Positions 6,443 through 10,875 of a stretch of 10,875 bases of DNA are shown piece after piece; the stretch's first letter is position 1, and each line of letters opens with the position of its first letter. The DNA lies in contig CAMCBY010000096.1 in assembly GCA_945873015.1 (NCBI GenBank), forward strand, positions 1 to 10,875, read 5' to 3'. This DNA comes from Klebsiella pneumoniae. Lineage in GTDB: Bacteria; Pseudomonadota; Gammaproteobacteria; Ga0077536. The translations under genes were made by a program, and so were the position numbers. Under the pieces are notes generated by a model, which ran no database searches, was not told the origin of the DNA, and was given only the letters and a program-made list of their open reading frames with translations.

Positions 6443-6521
6443 GTAGGTGCGAATTTATTCGCACATTAGAATGTGGAGCGGTGCGCCGAGCGATACAGCG
6501 TGCGAATGGACTCGCACCTGC
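6443..6521. repeat. REPIN: inverted pair of REP elements with GTAG/GCAG heads
   Basis: The first copy is GTAG (6443-6446) followed by the palindrome GTGCGAA-TTTA-TTCGCAC (6447-6464). The second, on the opposite strand, is GTGCGA-ATGGAC-TCGCAC (6500-6517) followed by CTGC (6518-6521), i.e. a GCAG head when read in reverse. Aligned in the same sense, the two 22-nt units agree at 18 positions, and 35 nt separate them. A GTAG-like head plus a short palindrome, in head-outward pairs, is the known architecture of REP elements moved by TnpA-REP (RAYT) transposases; no RAYT gene is in this window. Confidence 0.72.
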
Positions 6522-6545
6522 GCGGCCCCGCAGCTAATTGCCCAT

Positions 6546-6586
6546 GCAGGTGCGCGGGCTTGACCTCGATCAAGCCCGCCCGCTGC
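6546..6586. repeat. Extended imperfect inverted repeat with a REP-like head
   Basis: GCAGGTGCG (6546-6554) exactly repeats, in inverse, the CGCACCTGC at 6513-6521. It runs into a perfect 10-bp inverted repeat, GCGGGCTTGA (6554-6563) and TCAAGCCCGC (6570-6579), and the outer arms GCAG (6546-6549) and CTGC (6583-6586) also pair with small irregularities. It may be a decayed third REP unit or simply the enlarged dyad of the regulatory site inside it. Confidence 0.45.
6560..6573. promoter_or_regulatory. FNR/Anr-type binding site upstream of hemN
   Basis: TTGACCTCGATCAA differs from the FNR/Anr consensus TTGAT-N4-ATCAA at one base (C for T at position 5). It is centred about 39 bp before the hemN start codon. 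hemN genes in gammaproteobacteria are classic Anr/FNR targets, so the site and the gene support each other. The site is the core of a perfect 10-bp inverted repeat. I found no good -10 element downstream, so the exact transcription start is unclear. Confidence 0.72.
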
Positions 6587-6605
6587 GACGGTAGCAAAGT
6601 GCGTC

Positions 6606-8006
6606 ATGCGCAACGCAATCGATACCAACGCTGGAGTTTTATTCTCCCCCGAGCTGATCGCCAAATACGATCTCAGCGGCCCGCGTTATACGTCTTACCC
6701 AACCGCTGCTCAGTTCCAGGATTACACCGCCGCCGATTATGAGCGCGCGGCGCACGCCAGCAATGAGGGTGCAGCGGACCTGTCGCTGTATGTGCATATC
6801 CCGTTCTGCGCAACGATGTGTTTCTACTGCGGCTGCAACAAGGTGGTGACCAAAAATCGCGCCCATGCCGTCACCTATCTCGAATGGATGGAGCGCGAAA
6901 TCAGACTACAGGCGGCGCTCTACGACCGGCAGCGTGTGGTGCGCCAGATCCATTGGGGCGGCGGTACGCCGACTTTTCTCGACCATAAGCAGACCGCGCA
7001 GTTGATGGGCATGCTGACGGATAACTTCCGTTGCGAAATCGGCCCTGACAGTGAGTTCTCGATAGAAATAGACCCGCGTGCCTGCGCGCCCGGGACCTTG
7101 GCCCATCTGCGCGCCCTGGGTTTCAACCGCGTTAGTTTTGGTGTGCAGGATTTTGATCCCTACGTGCAGGTGGCGGTGAATCGTATCCAGAGTCAGTCGC
7201 TGACCTTCGCTGCGATTCAGGACGCGCGCAACGCAGGGTTTGGCTCTATCAGTCTCGATCTCATCTATGGTCTGCCGCGCCAGACGCGCAGCAGTTTCGC
7301 CCGTACGCTGACCGAAGTGACTGCCATTCGACCGGAGCGCCTGTCGATATTCAATTACGCGCACATGCCTCATCTGTTCAAGAGTCAGAATCACATCGAT
7401 GCCTCGACGCTGCCGGCGCCTGCGGAGAAGCTCGCGATACTGCGCGACACCATTGATGTGCTGACCGACGCCGGTTATCAGTACATCGGTATGGACCATT
7501 TTGCGTTGCCTCACGATGAACTCGCGCGCGCGCAGCGGGCCGGCACTCTGCATCGCAATTTCCAGGGTTACTCGACCCACGCCGGTTGCGATCTGATTGG
7601 GCTCGGTGTCAGCGCCATCGGCATGCTGGAGGGCAGTTACCAGCAGAATCTTAAAACCCTGCCGGAGTATTACGCGGCACTGGAGGCGGGCGTGTTGCCG
7701 ATCGCGCGCGGCGTGGCACTGGACGACGACGACCGGCTGCGCCGTCATGTCATCATGCGTTTGGTATGCGCGCAGGATCTCGATATTGCCGCGACCGAAG
7801 CACGCTTCGGTATCGTGTTCAAGGATTTTTTTGCCGGCGAACTGGCGGCGCTCGCGGTCATGGCCGAGGATGGCCTGGTCGATATCCAGCCCGGCACCAT
7901 TCGAGTGCGCGAGCCAGGGCGGATGTTTCTGCGCCAGATCTGCATGTGTTTTGACCGCTATGTCGCGCGCGCCGACCACGGCATGCGTTACTCACGCGCG
8001 ATCTGA
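6606..8006 (+). CDS. hemN: Oxygen-independent coproporphyrinogen III oxidase (radical SAM)
   Basis: A 466-residue cytoplasmic radical-SAM enzyme that decarboxylates coproporphyrinogen III to protoporphyrinogen IX without oxygen, in haem synthesis. The [4Fe-4S] motif is CATMCFYC (Cys68, Cys72, Cys75) followed by GCNKV, with Cys77 as in true HemN proteins. Other family blocks are YDLSGPRYTSYPTA (21-34), WGGGTPTFL (117-125), GFNRVSFGVQD, LDLIYGLPRQT, YIGMDHFALP and NFQGYSTHAGCDLIGLGVSAIG. Length and pattern fit genuine HemN and not the shorter HemW, which lacks coproporphyrinogen oxidase activity. ATG 6606 is the only reasonable start; its ribosome-binding site is weak. An FNR/Anr-like box lies just upstream. 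The nrdJa gene follows after 50 nt on the same strand, so the two probably share a transcript. Confidence 0.97.
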   Translation: MRNAIDTNAGVLFSPELIAKYDLSGPRYTSYPTAAQFQDYTAADYERAAHASNEGAADLSLYVHIPFCATMCFYCGCNKVVTKNRAHAVTYLEWMEREIRLQAALYDRQRVVRQIHWGGGTPTFLDHKQTAQLMGMLTDNFRCEIGPDSEFSIEIDPRACAPGTLAHLRALGFNRVSFGVQDFDPYVQVAVNRIQSQSLTFAAIQDARNAGFGSISLDLIYGLPRQTRSSFARTLTEVTAIRPERLSIFNYAHMPHLFKSQNHIDASTLPAPAEKLAILRDTIDVLTDAGYQYIGMDHFALPHDELARAQRAGTLHRNFQGYSTHAGCDLIGLGVSAIGMLEGSYQQNLKTLPEYYAALEAGVLPIARGVALDDDDRLRRHVIMRLVCAQDLDIAATEARFGIVFKDFFAGELAALAVMAEDGLVDIQPGTIRVREPGRMFLRQICMCFDRYVARADHGMRYSRAI

Positions 8007-8056
8007 CGACGACGCGAGTACACTACGCGGCCGACACGCCCTGGAGAAAGCAGCAC

Positions 8057-10210
8057 ATGCTGCAACACAACCGCACCGCCGCTGCCGACGAGACCCTGAA
8101 CCTGCCTTTGCAACCGGTGGCCCACGATATCTGGGCCAGCAAATACCGCCTGCGCGCCGCCGATGGCCGTGTTCTGGACGCCACCCCTGACGCGACGCTG
8201 GAACGTATCGCCACCGCGCTGGCTGCGGTCGAAGCAAGCCCCGCCGAGGTCCGCCACTGGCAACAGGAATTTCAGTGGGCGCTGCGGCGTGGTGCATTGC
8301 CGGCCGGTCGCATCCTCGCCAACGCCGGTGCCGCTGAACACAAACCCTCGACCTCGACCATCAATTGCACGGTGTCGGGCACCGTGCACGACTCGATGGA
8401 AGACATTCTGGCCAAGCTCTACGAGGCCGGACTGACACTCAAGGCCGGTTGCGGTATCGGTTACGAATTCTCGACCTTGCGCCCGCGCGACGCCTTTGTT
8501 GCCGGCGCCGGCGCCTATACCTCCGGGCCGCTGTCCTTCATGGACGTCTACGACCGCATGTGTCTGACCATCTCCTCGGCCGGCGGACGGCGCGGCGCAC
8601 AGATGGCGACCTTCGACATCGGGCATCCCGATGTGATGGATTTTATCCGCGCCAAGCGCGAAGACGGGCGCCTGCGCCAGTTCAATCTCTCGCTGCTGGT
8701 GACGCGCGAGTTCATGGAAGCGGTGCGCACCGATGGCGAGTGGGTGCTGGCCTTTCCCGCCACTGAACATGAATTCAGGAACGGCAAGCTCAACGCCGAC
8801 GACCCGACCGAGGTGGTGTGGCGCGCGTGGCCCAATCAGGGCGGCTATCGCGTCGATGCCGAGGGCCGTGTGGCGTGCAAAATCTACAGCCGGATGCCGG
8901 CCCGCGAGTTGTGGGACGCGGTCATGCGCGCAACCTACGATTACGCGGAACCGGGTTTTATCCTGATTGACCGCTACAACGAGATGAACAACAACTGGTT
9001 CTGCGAAAACATTCGCGCAACCAATCCCTGCGGTGAGCAAGGGCTGCCGCCCTACGGTGCCTGTCTGCTCGGCTCCATCAATCTGACTTCGTTCGTGCGC
9101 AATCCGTGCGTGGCCGGTGCGGAATTCGATTGGGACAGCTATCGGCGTGTGGTGGCCGTGTTCACCCGCATGCTGGACAACGTGGTGGAGCTGCATGGAC
9201 TGCCGCTGTCGCGCCAGCGCGATGAGATCGCGCTCAAGCGTCGTCACGGCATGGGCTTTCTGGGCCTGGGTTCGGCACTCGCGCTGCTCGGACTGCGTTA
9301 TGGCAGTGCCGAGGCGGTCGCTTTCACTGAACAAGTGACGCGCGAACTGGCAGTCACCGGCTGGCGCACGGGTCTTGAACTCGCGCGCGAAAAGGGCCCG
9401 GCGCCGATCATGAACGACGATTTTACCGTCACCTCCGCGATGTTGGCGGCGCGACCGGAAATGGTGCGCGATGGCGTACGGGTCGGCGACGTGGTCAAGG
9501 GGCGGGTGCTGTTCGCGCGCTACAGCCGCTACATGCAGCAGCTCGCCGAAGTCGAACCGACGCTGGTCGCGGAGCTCGCCGAGCAGGGCGCGCGTTTCAC
9601 CCATCACAGTTCGATTGCACCGACCGGCACCATTGCGCTGTCGCTAGGCAACAACGCCAGCAATGGCATCGAGCCAAGTTTCGCCCATCGTTATGTGCGT
9701 AATGTCATCACCGCTGGACGCAAAACCAAGGACAAGGTCGAGGTCTGTTCCTACGAGTTGCTGGCGTGGCGCGCGTTGGTGAACGCCCGTGCCATGCCCG
9801 ACGCGCAAGACCCGGCGGATCGACTGCCGGAGACCTTCGTCACCGCCGACGATATCCTGCCGCGCGAACACATCGCGATGCAGGCCGCTGCACAACGCTG
9901 GATTGACTCGTCGATATCCAAGACCGTCAATGTGCCATCGGACATCAGCTTTGACGATTTCAAGGGACTCTACTTCGAGGCCTATGAGTGTGACCTCAAG
10001 GGCTGCACGACTTTCCGCTTCAATCCCAGCGCGTTCCAGGGTGTGCTGGTCAAACATGCGGATCTGGCGCGCACCACCTACCGTTTCACGCTGGCGGATG
10101 GCACGGTGCTGGAAGCGCGTGGCGACGAAGAGATCGAATACGAAGGCGAGCTGCATTCGGCCGCCAATCTGTACGACGCAATCAAAGAAGGCTATTACGG
10201 TGTCTATTGA
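8057..10210 (+). CDS. nrdJa: Class II (adenosylcobalamin-dependent) ribonucleotide reductase, catalytic subunit NrdJa
   Basis: A 717-residue catalytic chain of B12-dependent ribonucleotide reductase, which reduces ribonucleotides for DNA synthesis with or without oxygen. The active-site loop NPCGEQ (323-328) gives Asn323, the thiyl-radical Cys325 and Glu327. The redox pair is Cys104 (INCTVSG) and Cys336 (GACLLGSINL), the same 11-residue spacing between radical and redox cysteine as in the Lactobacillus enzyme. SIAPTGTIALSLGNNASNGIEP (519-540) is the substrate-phosphate region, and DSSISKTVNVP (617-627) and CTTFRFN (650-656) follow. The protein stops at GYYGVY without the Cys-rich tail of one-piece NrdJ; that part is encoded by the next gene, as in Pseudomonas aeruginosa nrdJa/nrdJb. 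ATG 8057 has GGAG 10 nt upstream. No cobalamin riboswitch or NrdR box is seen in the 50-nt gap after hemN. Confidence 0.95.
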   Translation: MLQHNRTAAADETLNLPLQPVAHDIWASKYRLRAADGRVLDATPDATLERIATALAAVEASPAEVRHWQQEFQWALRRGALPAGRILANAGAAEHKPSTSTINCTVSGTVHDSMEDILAKLYEAGLTLKAGCGIGYEFSTLRPRDAFVAGAGAYTSGPLSFMDVYDRMCLTISSAGGRRGAQMATFDIGHPDVMDFIRAKREDGRLRQFNLSLLVTREFMEAVRTDGEWVLAFPATEHEFRNGKLNADDPTEVVWRAWPNQGGYRVDAEGRVACKIYSRMPARELWDAVMRATYDYAEPGFILIDRYNEMNNNWFCENIRATNPCGEQGLPPYGACLLGSINLTSFVRNPCVAGAEFDWDSYRRVVAVFTRMLDNVVELHGLPLSRQRDEIALKRRHGMGFLGLGSALALLGLRYGSAEAVAFTEQVTRELAVTGWRTGLELAREKGPAPIMNDDFTVTSAMLAARPEMVRDGVRVGDVVKGRVLFARYSRYMQQLAEVEPTLVAELAEQGARFTHHSSIAPTGTIALSLGNNASNGIEPSFAHRYVRNVITAGRKTKDKVEVCSYELLAWRALVNARAMPDAQDPADRLPETFVTADDILPREHIAMQAAAQRWIDSSISKTVNVPSDISFDDFKGLYFEAYECDLKGCTTFRFNPSAFQGVLVKHADLARTTYRFTLADGTVLEARGDEEIEYEGELHSAANLYDAIKEGYYGVY

Positions 10211-10238
10211 ACGCGTCGAGCGCGAGGAGAAGCTGCAT

Positions 10239-10875
10239 ATGGTGAAGAAAATCGATCAGCCGATTACCGCAGTGGAAGTGCTGGCCGATGCGCCGCCGGT
10301 AGAAGAGCCGACCGCCGAAATCATCCACATGCATGAAAAGGTCGAGCGCCCCGAGATGCTGCTCGGTTCGACCTACAAGATAAAGACGCCGCTGTCGGCT
10401 CATGCGCTGTATGTCACCATCAATGACATCGTGCTCAATGCCGGCACGCCCCACGAACTGCGTCGACCGTTTGAGGTCTTCATCAACTCCAAGAACATGG
10501 ATCATTTCCAGTGGATAGTGGCCCTGACGCGGATTATCTCGGCGGTGTTTCGCAAGGGCGGCGATGTGACCTTCCTGGTGGACGAGATGCGCAGCGTATT
10601 CGACCCGCGCGGCGGCTACTTCAAGAAGGGCGGGCGTTATACGCCGTCACTGGTCGCGGAAATCGGTGACGTCATTGAAACCCATCTGCGTTCGATTGGC
10701 TTGCTCGGGCCGGCACGCCCGCGCGCAGATGCCGCCGCCGGCCACGAAATCAAGAGCCACGAACCGGCGGTGGTCGAGGATGACAGCGGCATTCCGGGCG
10801 ATGCCCTGCATTGCAGTCATTGTTTTGCCAAGGCGGTCGTCGCGCTCGACAACTGCCTGACCTGTCTCAATTGCG
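10239..10875 (+). CDS. nrdJb: Class II ribonucleotide reductase, C-terminal component NrdJb (cut by window edge)
   Basis: Partial gene: 212 codons plus one base are visible. It encodes the separate C-terminal piece of class II ribonucleotide reductase. Conserved blocks are RPEMLLGSTYKIKTPLSAHALYVTIND (37-63), RRPFEVFINSKNMDHFQWIVALTRIISAVFRKGGDV (75-110) and FDPRGGYFKKGGRYTP (121-136). A variable linker (about 155-188) leads to a cysteine cluster, CSHC (192, 195) and CLTCLNC (206, 209, 212), which should finish just past the edge. In the family such C-terminal cysteines re-reduce the active-site disulfide or bind zinc. ATG 10239 has AGGAG 9 nt upstream (10225-10229) and lies 28 nt after the nrdJa stop. 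An in-frame GTG at 10200, overlapping the end of nrdJa, is a less likely start. It is cotranscribed with nrdJa. Confidence 0.93.
   Translation, partial: MVKKIDQPITAVEVLADAPPVEEPTAEIIHMHEKVERPEMLLGSTYKIKTPLSAHALYVTINDIVLNAGTPHELRRPFEVFINSKNMDHFQWIVALTRIISAVFRKGGDVTFLVDEMRSVFDPRGGYFKKGGRYTPSLVAEIGDVIETHLRSIGLLGPARPRADAAAGHEIKSHEPAVVEDDSGIPGDALHCSHCFAKAVVALDNCLTCLNC

Noticed and set aside
6906..7979. A 357-codon open frame on the minus strand opposite hemN
   Set aside because: Antisense shadow of hemN; no family features.
8007..8056. Cobalamin riboswitch or NrdR boxes ahead of nrdJa
   Set aside because: The gap is only 50 nt, too short for a cobalamin riboswitch, and no NrdR-type palindrome is visible.
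7988..9607. A 539-codon open frame on the minus strand opposite nrdJa
   Set aside because: It lies wholly antisense to a clear ribonucleotide reductase gene with intact active-site motifs. Its composition (rich in His, Arg, Gly) resembles no family and is typical of shadow frames in GC-rich DNA.

Overview
The window looks like a stretch of chromosome from a GC-rich (by eye roughly 60% GC) gammaproteobacterium. The best pointers are the oxygen-independent coproporphyrinogen oxidase HemN and the two-piece cobalamin-dependent ribonucleotide reductase NrdJa/NrdJb, both of which closely resemble the Pseudomonas aeruginosa proteins as I recall them. Two REP elements with GTAG/GCAG heads also fit this group. 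I cannot assign a genus. I see no tRNA, rRNA, CRISPR array, insertion sequence, integrase or phage gene.

Left part, minus strand (1-2123): an apparent three-gene operon read right to left. It encodes a YiiM-type MOSC protein, a MoxR-family AAA+ ATPase of the CoxD type, and a CoxE-like VWA protein that runs off the left edge. The ATPase and VWA genes overlap by 4 nt. A divergent HAD-family hydrolase gene (2192-2839, plus) lies across a 68-bp gap that holds a plausible promoter for the operon.

Middle, minus strand (2877-5047): three genes of poorly known function. They are a 71-residue stand-alone ClpX-type zinc-binding domain, a membrane-anchored TPR protein just upstream of it, and a DUF4240 protein with a long uncharacterised N-terminal region.

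Right part, plus strand (5384-10875): a luciferase-like (LLM) F420-type oxidoreductase, then a 205-bp intergenic region with an inverted pair of REP sequences (a REPIN) and an FNR/Anr-like box inside a perfect 10-bp inverted repeat. This leads into hemN, nrdJa and the start of nrdJb, which runs off the right edge. hemN makes haem precursors without oxygen and NrdJ makes deoxyribonucleotides without oxygen, so this is a coherent low-oxygen operon, and the FNR-like box points the same way.

No clearly new multi-gene system is visible. The parts most worth a second look are the MOSC-CoxD-CoxE operon, the orphan ClpX zinc domain beside a membrane TPR protein, the DUF4240 protein, and the hemN upstream region.
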